Assembly (NCBI GenBank): GCA_941918925.1
Contig: OW799236.1
Location: forward strand, 98,596,562-98,660,561
Length of the DNA: 64,000 nucleotides
Source: Phyto melanocephala
Taxonomy: Eukaryota; Arthropoda; Insecta; Diptera; Rhinophoridae
Reading direction: 5' to 3'
Under the pieces are notes generated by a model. The model searched no databases and had not been told where the DNA came from. It worked only from the letters and a program-made list of their open reading frames with translations. A program made the translations under genes and the position numbers. Of the stretch, positions 11,047 to 22,000 are shown one piece after another. Position 1 is the first letter of the stretch; each line of letters starts with the position of its first letter.

Positions 11047-11989
11047 ATTGCGCTAAATTCGGCTGTGCCGAATTTTTTATACCCACCACCAATTTTGTGT
11101 GCTTTTATAGCACAAAATTTATTTTTCTGTTATTATCAGTAATCGCTCTGGAATAACAAAATATGTATCACTTTCTTTGTATAACTTTTTTGTATTTTCG
11201 TAAATTAAGCCTTTCAATTAAAGTGGACGTTAAACAAGGCGTGTCATTGTAGATTCTGCTAATTAATTTATTTAAGATATTTTTATATTGTCCTTTATTC
11301 TTCCAAAATCTTTATGAAGAGAAGAAAATTTATATGAATTAAAGATAAAGCGTTATATGGGAGGTGAGCGTAAAAGTGAGCGTATCACATTTATTTTCCG
11401 TTATTACAAAGCTTTTGACCATGACGCAATGTTTGCAAAATTTCAGAATCGTACATCTAATTCTGTCAGTTGTAAGACGTTTTAAATTTTGAATATACCC
11501 AAAAACACACTGTGCGGTTTAAGTTTTCGTACATTTTCAGCTATAACTACTTTCCTAAAGCACAGGTTTAAGCAATTTTTAGAAAATATTTTTTTTATTT
11601 CGGAAATATACATTCGAAATTTTATTGCTCTAAGTTAACGCGTTTGGACACAATTGCGTTTTATTCGATATTGAAAGGACATGGTTTTTTTCAACTACTC
11701 TTGCATTACGAGCTTTACTCCCTTCCTAATATTCCGATTTAGCCCATTTTCAATACCAAACAAACTTTGGATATAAAAAATATTCTGGCAAAATTTAAGC
11801 CCCCTAACTTTTTCGGTTCGAGCTCTATTGTGCTTTTAACAGACGGACGGAAATAGCTAGATCGTCATAAAATGAAACCACGACTTAGAAATTATATACT
11901 TTATGGAGTCTAAAATGGATATTTCGATGTGTTACAAACGGAATGACAAAATGAATATACCCCTACCATTTTTTTGGTGCCGGGTATAA
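11047..11989 (+). repeat. Family A repeat, copy A4 (short form)
   Basis: It begins cgctaaattcggctgtgccg and ttttttatacccaccaccaa, and ends ccatttttttggtgccgggtata. It is about 0.95 kb because one of the internal ~270-bp units is missing. A family B hairpin start follows at once. Confidence 0.8.
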
Positions 11990-12040
11990 CAAGTAAAGCG
12001 CTAAATTCGACGGTGCCGAATCTATACACCCTTCACATAA
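11989..12040 (+). repeat. Family B left terminus only
   Basis: acaagtaaagcgctaaattc, then a hairpin (gacggtgccgaatc) and tatacacccttcac mark the left end of a family B copy fused directly to the end of A4. No B interior follows. Confidence 0.65.
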
Positions 12041-12842
12041 ATGTAGATGTGAAACTATGAGCATCTATAAATTGTTTGTGAAACAATTTTTCCAAATATC
12101 GCTCCATATCTGCAAATATCGCTCCATATCTGAGATTAGCAAATAACAAGTCTGCCTCTGCCTTTTCCCATATTTTTTCCACAAAAATTATAGTTTTAAG
12201 GTTTTCGATTAGATTCTCAAGCTGCTAATAAACACCGATTTCCTAGCCGTGGTTTAAAATTTTTCCAAGAAACCGACACACTAACTCAGATATTAAGTTC
12301 AGGAACGCCATAAAGTGGCATAAAAAATATTTTTTTAATTTAATTCAGTTAATAATTCAATCCGCTCAATATTGGGCTTGACTAGATAATACAGCAAGTT
12401 ATAAATAAATTCAAAACGAAAATGACTTCCGAAACCCAAACTTTTTCTTAATTTATTTAGTTTTTTACTTCGTTTGCTTTGTATTGCGCCGTCAAACATA
12501 TTTAAGTGATTTCAATACATTTCAAGTACATCTCGACACAAAAATTTAATGCTTTAGTATCAAAGATAACAGTCTTACAAGCAATTTTACAAAAGAAATT
12601 ACATTATGATAAAACAATATTATTCGAGTCAGGGCCTTCCTAATTGTGACCAACGATATGTAAAATACATATTATGTATCGTCTGAAAGCACATTACTAT
12701 TTTACAGAATAGTGTCAGTCGAAGCAAAGTTGTTTTCAATAGAAATTTTTTTGGTGAATATTTTTCTTATCCGTGGTTTTATTTTTATAAATATTGTTAT
12801 TGACTTTGTATTAATTTACTATAGGCACATAAACATATTATA
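12041..12842. other. AT-rich stretch with a 20-bp direct repeat
   Basis: The phrase caaatatcgctccatatctg occurs twice in tandem near 12094-12133. A 40-bp segment ending tgtgaccaacgatat (near 12645) recurs near 56685. No gene was seen. Confidence 0.45.
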
Positions 12843-13762
12843 AAGTGTGATTTTTTAGCTATTATATTTTTGGCAACACTGGTTTAAACAGCTGACGCAC
12901 GTTTCGTGTTTTGTTTCACTGTCAAACATCTTCAGTTTGGTCTATAATTTAACCATGAATCGTCTTACAAACGAACAACGCTTGCAAATTATTGAATTTT
13001 ATTATCAAAATGCGTTCTCTGTTATGAAAGTTCATCGGCGACGAAGCTCATTTCTGGCTCAATGGGTACGTTAATAAGCAGAATTGTCGATTTTGGAGTG
13101 AAGATCAGCCAGAAGCATTGCAAGAGCTACCAATTCATCCAGAAAAAGTCACAGTTTGGTGCGGTTTATGGGCTGGTGGCATCATTGGACCGTACTTCTT
13201 CAAAGATGATGCTAATCGTAACGTAACTGTAAATGGTGAGCGCTACCGTGAGATGATATCCAACTTTTTTTTGCCCAAAATGCAAGAGCTTTACTTGCAT
13301 GACATGTGGTTTCAACAAGACGGTGCCACATGCCACACAGCATGCTTAACAATGGACTTATTGAGATGCGAGTTCGGTGAACATTTTATTTCACGTTCGG
13401 GACCGGTCAATTAATTGGCCGCCTAGATCGTGCGATTTAACGCCTTAAGACTTTTTTTGTGGGGCTATGTTAAAACTCATGTCTATACACACATGCCCGC
13501 TTCAATTGACGCATTGGAAGACAACATTGAAGCATTTATTCATGAGATACCGGCCGAAATGTTGGAAAGAGTATGCCAAAATTGGACTAAGCGGATGGAC
13601 CATTTGAGGCGCAGTCACGGTCAACATTTACATGAAATAATCTTCAAACATTAAATTATATGGACCATACTATTGATTGAAATAAAGATTTCCTGCATTT
13701 TTCTGAATTTTATGTGTTTTTTTTTTTCTAAACTTTGCTATAGCTCTTAAAAAATCACGCTT
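12843..13762 (+). mobile_element. mariner element, internally deleted
   Basis: The element is flanked by TA (12841-12842, 13763-13764), with terminal inverted repeats AAGTGTGATTTTTTA at the left and TAAAAAATCACGCTT at the right. The transposase frame starts at 12955 (MNRLTNEQRLQIIEFYYQNA). It jumps within a few codons to a position in the catalytic domain, EAHFWLNGYVNKQNCRFW in the ancestral protein, showing an internal deletion. Confidence 0.9.
12955..13653 (+). pseudogene. mariner transposase pseudogene
   Basis: Reading from ATG 12955 gives about 25 N-terminal residues, then an internal deletion, then the catalytic domain with [26 protein letters not shown], a broken SCDLTP..FFLWGYVK block (third Asp) and the C-terminus RRSHGQHLHEIIFKH. 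A 4-base duplication near 13411 (aattaatt) and a stop in the third catalytic block destroy the frame. The source protein would be about 340 aa with a DD34D triad. Confidence 0.85.
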
Positions 13763-13841
13763 TACTTACTAATGCAGAATAACTTTTGTTTAATTGATGT
13801 AATTAAGTGTTTCAACACATGTTAACACATTGCTACTTTTA

Positions 13842-15041
13842 TCTATATATAAAAATAAGTTGCATTGTGTTAGTAATTGATGTTCTCTGGAATGCGTGAA
13901 CCGATTCTGCAAAGTTCATTTAAAAGGTGACGTCAGCATCAAGGTTTCTATGTATAAACGGTCTCTGAATGTATATTGGTTCATGAGTTATAGCCATTTT
14001 AGGCGTAGCACCACTCATATAAAGGAAATATACTTTATGTCGTAATTTAGGAACTAAAATAGATACCAGCTTCTTATTTTGTACGAATAATTTTAACAAT
14101 AAGTGCCTTATTTTGGAAAAATATATCTGGGATAGGATCAGGGGGAGAGGAACCCCCCTTTCAGAGAAAAAATATTTTTTGCTATATTTTGAAAACTGTA
14201 ACAGCTAAAGTATTCAAACTTCGCGTCCTCCACTCGGAGAATAAAATTTGTATTTTTTCTAAAAAATTGGTAGGATAGGCTCAGGGGGAGAGAGACTCCC
14301 CATACAAGCAAATTACATTATTTAATATATTTCAAAAACCGTAACAGCTACAGCATTCACACTTTGTAAAAGGCACTAGAAAAATAATTGCCTTATTTAA
14401 ACAAAAAACTAGGTAGGGGAAGAGGAAACCCCCTTACACGGAAAATACTTTATCTCTTCTCTATATATATAAAAATAAGTTGCATTGTGTTAGTAATTGA
14501 TGTTCTCTGGAATGCGTGAACCGATTCTGATAAAAGGCTACGTCAATACCAAGGTTTTTATGTATAAACGGTCTATGAATGTGTTCATGAGTTATAGCCA
14601 TTTTAGTGAACACTGCATTCATTTCGAACCATGTATTTTGAAAACATTTCAGTTAATATTTTGAACAACTGACATACGTTTTTAAATTCATTACAATTCG
14701 ATTTAACTTAAACCATTACTTTAGTTTATATACTTTGCTATTGTAAATCATATCTTCGGGGATCTATGAAATAAATTACATATAAACACTTCACTAAAAA
14801 CTTAAATATTGAAATACATTACGCACAGCAATGAGCTTTCTTAACGGACTTTTTTCTCCACATTTCATTATCAACTGATCTATTTATATTCTTAATAATT
14901 TTATTAGTCAACTAGCGAACCCCCTGCACACTTCGTAGTGCAAAAAAGAAAATAAAAAAACCAATTCGAATTCATTAAAATCAGGGATAATTTGCTTAGT
15001 GAAATTTTTTGCACTACGAAGTGTGCAGGGGGTTCGCTAGT
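13842..15041 (+). mobile_element. Helitron-like non-autonomous element(s)
   Basis: A TCTATATATAAAAATAAGTT start follows an A at 13841. The same start plus about 140 bp of downstream sequence recurs at 14460. A Helitron 3' terminus (hairpin gcactacgaagtgtgc, then gggggttcgCTAG, then T) ends at 15040. Between them are about three ~130-bp repeats with aggg(ggag)..ccccc phrases. A 3' terminus in the opposite orientation lies at 14912, so at least two elements are fused or nested. Confidence 0.7.
14912..15040. repeat. Inverted Helitron 3' ends (36-bp perfect arms)
   Basis: The first 36 bases (ctagcgaaccccctgcacac onward) are the exact reverse complement of the last 36. The spacer is 57 bp. Each arm is a complete Helitron 3' hairpin terminus. 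Confidence 0.85.
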
Positions 15042-15580
15042 ATATAATAAATATTAAATATTATTTTTTAGGTAATGGCTTCACTAACAATTAAATATTT
15101 TTTTTTTACACATAAATCAATTAATTCCTCTACTCAATATTTTTCACTTCTAATTGTTATTGCAGCATTTATTTAAAATATTAAAGTTAGTTTTTCTTTC
15201 TTTAATTTTTTTCAAATCAACAAAAGGTCAACTACATTTAACTTTAAAAAACTATTGAGTAAAAATATCTAAAGAAAGTTATATTTTTATTTACTAACAC
15301 TCGTATTATTTTTTTCCTATTTCATTTCTGTTTGTTCAGTCTTAAAAGATATAAAATGGTAAATTCATCTACAATCAGAGTAGGGTAAAAACTATTTTCT
15401 TTTACTTTTTTTCATATTTCTTTTTAATGACAATACAAAACATTTCATGTTCGTGCACACACAACTGTTGTTGAAATATTAATACATATTAAAAAAAAAA
15501 AGAAAGAAAAAAACAACAACAGACGGACATGGATGAGCCAATGTTTTAAATGCCTTTTGCGATAGACCAACAAACCACAG
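15042..15580. other. AT-rich upstream stretch
   Basis: No element was recognised. It precedes the dehydrogenase gene and may contain distal promoter sequence. Confidence 0.4.
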
Positions 15581-15590
15581 TTATAAATAG
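15581..15590 (+). promoter_or_regulatory. TATA-like box of the dehydrogenase gene
   Basis: The sequence ttataaatag lies about 440 bp upstream of the first ATG of the dehydrogenase gene, which would leave a 5' leader starting near 15612. An initiator-like TCAGTAAC occurs near 15639 but is farther from the TATA than usual. No other support is visible. Confidence 0.3.
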
Positions 15591-16024
15591 TTAGCTGTTA
15601 GCCACATTTTAGTTTTTTAACTCTATTGACTTAGTCGCTCAGTAACAGCAATTTATGCTTTGAGGCAATCAGTATTGTTAGTTTTAAAACCCGATTCAAC
15701 GCTTAAAGACGTGATCGCTTAGAAAAAAAATAAACTTAAAAAAAAAAACTAAACAAAATCTGTTGGTGATGTGGTCAAATTTAATATCAACCAAAAATAC
15801 GAAAGTTGTTTTGTAAAAGTTAATGAAAAATTCTTTTAAAATTACATCCAAATAATATTAATCATTAAATTTATGTGAAAAACTAAACGATGTTTTTACA
15901 AAATTAGCCAACGGAAGCTTTAATTTTAAAAACAAAGTGCTATTTGGATTAAAGTGTTTTCTCTTTTAAGGCTGATTGTTAATCTAATGTTTGTTTGAAT
16001 TTGGAAATATTTCATTTGAACGTT

Positions 16025-19000
16025 ATGATGGCCAACATGAAAGTACAATTATTGCACATGGAAAATCCGTCACTAGCGGTTTTACAATTTATTTTGGATT
16101 TGTTAATATTTTCTTTGAAATCAATTTTTTATATATTAGAATCATTATATTACACCTTACTACCTGATCGTTTTCGCAAACTTAAGGTAAATAAAAAAAA
16201 AATGTCGACTTCTTAGAAGGGACTGCGAGTTAAGATAGGAGAAATGCTGTATAAATACGAATGAATTAAACATTTGTAATCCTTGTTATAAAGACATTCT
16301 ATGACAGGATTACTTTTTATTTTTTTTTTAATTTTATACAAGTTCAAAAGTACATGAACATTAGGGATACACCTTTCTTTACATTTTTGAAAATATCTAA
16401 ATGGCCCTATCCGTACCATGTAGTGCATAAAAAAACAATAAGAACTGCATCTTTAGATTTTCGATATCGTTAAAAAAGGTTCCGCGTCAAATGCTATTAA
16501 GTTTGGGATCAGTAAGTTCACAAAAAATAAAAAAATTTTCTTTAAAAATTAATTTCACCTAACAAAGATAGTTTTTAGATTGTGATTTTGATAATAATCA
16601 TATAATTACATTAAGAAATGTAAATAAAATTTTGAAAAAAAAAATTTTTGAAAAAATAAAAAAAAAATCTTAAAGGGCTTTCAGAAATCGGCTTCGACAC
16701 GGAACGGTTTTGTTCCGAAATGACCTGAGGAAACATTTTCCGGTTTCAGCACAACAACGTGGTGATAGGGCCTTATTTTGGTTGTACCCTAATGAACATA
16801 CATACATATGTATATTGGAAAATTCAATTTCCAATTGCATGTACAAATATTTTTGTACACACAATTTCTTAAGTAGTTAAGTTCTAATTATGTATGTATA
16901 TTTCAAAACTTTCTTATTCTACATCAAAAATTATAACCTTTGATCAGATCAGAGAGGCCATTTATTTCTGCTTCAAAATTGGTTCGCTTCTCAGTTTTTC
17001 TATAAAAGGATAGCTTACGTTTTTTTTTTAATAATTGAAGTATATTATTTTATTTAAACATCCTTTTTTGTGTATTAAAAACAAATTATATTTTACGAAT
17101 ATTTTTTATAAAATATTTAATTAAATACGAAATCGTGCAAATAAATGAACGGAACACAACGCACATGCATACATATATACGCACATGTATATAAGTATGT
17201 ATTTACATTTAACCGTGTATCCATCACAAAGAGAATACAATAAAAGAGAATACACTTAATGTAAGAGTTTTACACTAAAAGAAATTTGTTGTATCATACA
17301 AAAATTGTTTATATACCCACCACCAAAAAAATGGCGTGGGGGTATATTCATTTTGTCATTCTGTTTGTAGCACAGCAAAATATCCATTTTAGAACCAACA
17401 AAGTATATATGCCCTGCTGTCATTTTAGGGCAATCTAGCTGTGTTCGTTGTCTATTGACGTTGAAAGCACGATAGAGCTCGTACCGAAAAAGGTAGACGG
17501 ATTTAATTTTACCAGAATATTTCCTATATTTCCTTATGTATAATAAGGTTTGTTTGGTATTGAAAATGGTCTAAATTGGTATATAAGGAAAAGAGTTATA
17601 GCTCGTAATGCAAGAGTGAGTCAAAGAAATATTGGCCGACTTCCTAAACGCAAGTTGCAATGCATATTTACAATGCATACACTTCGTAAAAGCATATGTA
17701 AACTTTCTACCAATGTCCAATGTTCCTAATCGTTTGGCAACTCATTTTACTACGTATTAGCTGTCAAAATCTGCAATGCAGATTTTGCAATGGCTGAGTT
17801 AGTATTTTCTTTGTTTATTTTTAATAAATTATTTATAATTGATAGAGTTTATTTAAATCACAGACTAATAATTTAAATAATTAAACACTTTATATTGCAG
17901 AGACAAAAAGGAGATCCATGAGCATTCCTAAATGCCGATAAAATGCAAAAAAAAAATCTCTGCAACGCAAGGTTGCACTTAAGACATGTCTAGCATTGCA
18001 TACGCATTTTTTTAAATTATGAATTGCAACTTGCGTTTAGGAAGTCGGCCATTGTGTCGAAACGCATTGCCGTAGAGCGATAAATTTTCTTAAGTGTATT
18101 TTCTGAGTAAAAGAACATCTTTCCCTGAAACTTGCTCAAATCTATGCATTATAGATCAAAATGTACGAATGTACACTATGCGGTATGAACACAGTGTCGT
18201 TTTCGATATATTTTTAATTTAAAATGTAATAAAACTGACAAAATTAGATGTATGGTTCTGATATTTTGCAAACATTGCTTTTTGGTCAAAAGCTTTGTAC
18301 TTACGAAAAATTAATATGACACGCCCACTTTTACGCCCATCTCCCATATAACGCTTTATCTTAAATTCATGAAATTTCTCCACGAATAAAGATTTTCGAA
18401 GAATAAAGAACTCCAAATTGAAATATCTTAGTTGAATTTATTAGCAGAAACTACTTTTACACGCCTACAACGCCCACTTTTCACGTAATCTACTGTTAAT
18501 AAAGTTGAAAAGCTCATCCAACCGACAGAATTAGAGGTATTATGATCAAATTTGGTACATATGGCTTTCTAGTCAATTACAGAAAATGAAGGTGACACTC
18601 CTACTTTAACACCTACCTCCCATATAACGCTTTATCTTAAACTCATATAATTTCTCTATGGACAAAGTTTTTGGAATGCTAAAGGACTATATTGAAATAT
18701 AGAAGTTAAATTTATTAGCAAAATTTACATTGACACGCCTACTTTAACACCCACTTTCATTGAAAGACTAAAATTACGAAAATAATTTACTAGCATATCA
18801 AAGTTATACAAAGTGATACATATTTTAGTATAGATTTTTCCATAGCAATTACTGTTAATAACAAAATAATAAATTTCGTGCTATAAAAGTACATCAAATT
18901 GGTTGTGGGTATAAAAAATTCGGCACAGCCGAATATAGTGCTCTTACTTGTTTTTTACACAGCGAATTTTTGCCGACAAATTCGTCGTGTTGGGCGAAAT

Positions 19001-22000
19001 TCGTTGTTCATTTCAGTTGTGCGCTTAGCATAAGTTCTAGTGATCTAAACAGAAACACTACTAATTTCTAATATTTATGTTTTTATATATGTATGTAAAT
19101 ACTTGTATTAATATTTGTATGTATTTTTGTGCATACATTTGGGGGTTACAACATCCTACTAGTTAATACACCAGTAACCTAGTCTATTATATTTGAATTC
19201 TTTGCAGTTATTAAATTTTTGTAGTTGTTTTTTGGTGCAACAACTAGTTTTTTTTAACACGTTGCAACTTGCATATATGCATTGTATAAACAAGTTCTAT
19301 ACTGTATCCCTGCAGCTAAATTTTTAACAGTTACGTTTTGGGACAGTCATTCAATTTATATGTAAATAGTTTTAAAGAGAATTGTAGCAAAAGTGATAGA
19401 TTTGTACAAGTCAAAAAGAGAATACAAACAAGTAAAAGCGCTATATTCGGCCGTGCCGAATCTTATATACCCTTCACAACGTGTAGTCATGCAATAACAG
19501 TAAATTCACGTATGTATGTTAAAAAAAACAAAAAAAAAAATAAAAAAAAAATTAAAAAAAAAAAATTTAAAAAAAAAATTTAAAAAAAAAAAATTATTAT
19601 ATACATATATAATATATATAAAACAAAAAAAAAAAAAAAAAAATTAAAAAAAAACAAGTAAAAGCGCTATATTCGGCCGTGCCGAATCTTATATACCCTT
19701 CACAACGTGTAGTCATGCAATAACAGTAAATTCACGTATGTATGTTAAAAAAAACAAAAAAAAAAATAAAAAATAAAAAAAAAATTTAAAAAAAAAAAAT
19801 TTAAAAAAAAAAAATTTTAAAAAAAAATTAAAAAAAAAAAAATTATTATATACATATATAACATATATAAAACAAAAAAAAAATAAAAAAAAAATTAAAA
19901 AAAAAAAAATAAAAAAAATAATAATAAAAATATATATAATATATTAAATAAAAAATAAAAAAAAAATAAAAAAAAAATTAAAAAAAAAAATTTTAAAAAA
20001 ATTTAAAAAAAAATTTTTTTGCCTCAGCTGGGATTCGATGCCACGTTTTCTCTAACCAGTATACACGTTTGTATGTATGTATGTTGTTGTTGTAATGTTG
20101 TTTTTATGAAAAGAAAATCGAGGTGGTCGTGGGTTTTTGCTCATATCTCAGTTGTTTATGTACCGATGTTTCTGATTTTCAATACCGATCTACTCCCGAA
20201 TATTTCTGATATTTTAATACCTTACCCGGGTCCAACCTATGTCGGGGGGCTTCAAAAAGTTGATTTCAACATACACACGGACAGACGGTCAGACGGACAG
20301 ACGGTCAGGGCTTAATCGACTCCTCTATTCATAAGCTTTCAGAAAATATATACTTTATGGGGTCGGAAATGAAAATTGTAGAAATTTCACACGGAATGAC
20401 AAACCTATATATACCCTTTTTCACTGTGTGAAGGGTATAAAAAATAAAAAAAAATAATAATAAAAATATATATAATATATTAAATAAAAAATAAAAAAAA
20501 AATAAAAAAAAAATTAAAAAAAAAAATTTTAAAAAAATTTTAAAAAAAATTTTTTTGCCTCAGCTGGGATTCGATGCCACGTTTTCTCTAACCAGTATAC
20601 ACGTTTGTATGTATGTATGTTGTTGTTGTAATGTTGTTTTTATGAAAAGAAAATCGAGGTGGTCGTGGGTTTTTGCTCATATCTCAGTTGTTTATGTACC
20701 GATGTTTCTGATTTTCAATACCGATCTACTCCCGAATATTTCTGATATTTTAATACCTTACCCGGGTCCAACCTATGTCGGGGGGCTTCAAAAAGTTGAT
20801 TTCAACATACACACGGACAGACGGACAGACGGTCAGGGCTTAATCGACTCCTCTATTCATAAGCTTTCAGAAAATATATACTTTATGGGGTCGGAAATGA
20901 AAATTGTAGAAATTTCACACGGAATGACAAACCTATATATACCCTTTTTCACTGTGTGAAGGGTATAATAAGAAAGATGATGAAATATCGATTGTTTTAC
21001 ATTATAAGTCGACCACACGAGCGATTCCTTATGTGTTAATATAAGCAATAACGCTTCAAAAATCTGTCCATAGATAAAATATATAAATTATAGATAAAGC
21101 GTTATATGTGAGATAGGCGCTAAAGTGCGCGTGTCACCTTAATTCGCCTCAGCTTATGTGAGTTCATCTAAAGCATATTTTAATAGGAAGTTTCAATTGA
21201 TCGGCTTATCATCAGATGTTCCCTTCTAAATTTGGAAGTAAAGCAAAGTGAATAACATTTTCAAGACTTTCTTTTTTTTTCATTATAGAAAATCTTTATT
21301 GAGAATTATAGTTTTGTGCATAAAGATCAAGAAATAGGCTTGTCTGCAGGTAATTATAGATTATATTTAATTCGATTCATTGCATAACTACATATGAATA
21401 TTTTAAATACATTGGAATAGAATTTATTGCGTGTATATAAAAAATTGTTTAAAAAGTTTCTTTCTTTTATGTCGATTTGTTGGAATGTTTAGCATCTAGT
21501 TGTTGATAGTATTTGTATTGTTATTGAGAACAAATTACTGAAGTTGTTGGTGAAATTGTATCTTGTGTTATCGCTATTTCTGTTAAAGCTGGTCCTATTG
21601 TTGTTGATGTAGATGTTGTTGTTCAATGTGACATTATCTGATACTCCTAAATTGTATTCGTACGTGCTATCTGTTGTTCTGCTAGTACTGCTACTGTTGT
21701 CTGAAGAGAAGTGAGCTACGAATTTTGAGTGTCGTAGAAATTTTAAACGGATTGAAAAAGCTATTTATACTCTTGGCACTACAGATGAAGGGTATACAAA
21801 ACATTATTAAATAATTTTCTTTGAACTGCAACAACCTTATGTGAACTTATATGAATGAATTATATAAATAAACGTTCATATTCATAATAATTTTTTTTTA
21901 TTTTTTTGGGTGGTTCATAAAAAAAATTTATATTAAAAATTTGTATAGTAAAACTTTAATAATTTTTAAAATTTGCTAAGAACTAGTTGTATCCGGTCCG

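Noticed and set aside
18219..18416. 65-codon minus-strand frame in family A copy A5
   Set aside because: It is repeat sequence; the frame is broken in other A copies.
19338..19583. Lys/Asn-rich 81-codon frame
   Set aside because: It runs into the poly-A tract of family B copy B1 and is compositional.
20019..20959. Open frames of 98-134 codons starting [20 protein letters not shown], also at 23249 and 58892
   Set aside because: The frame is part of the family B right arm, recurs in many copies with indels, and overlaps the tRNA-like stretch in antisense; composition and variation do not suggest a selected protein.
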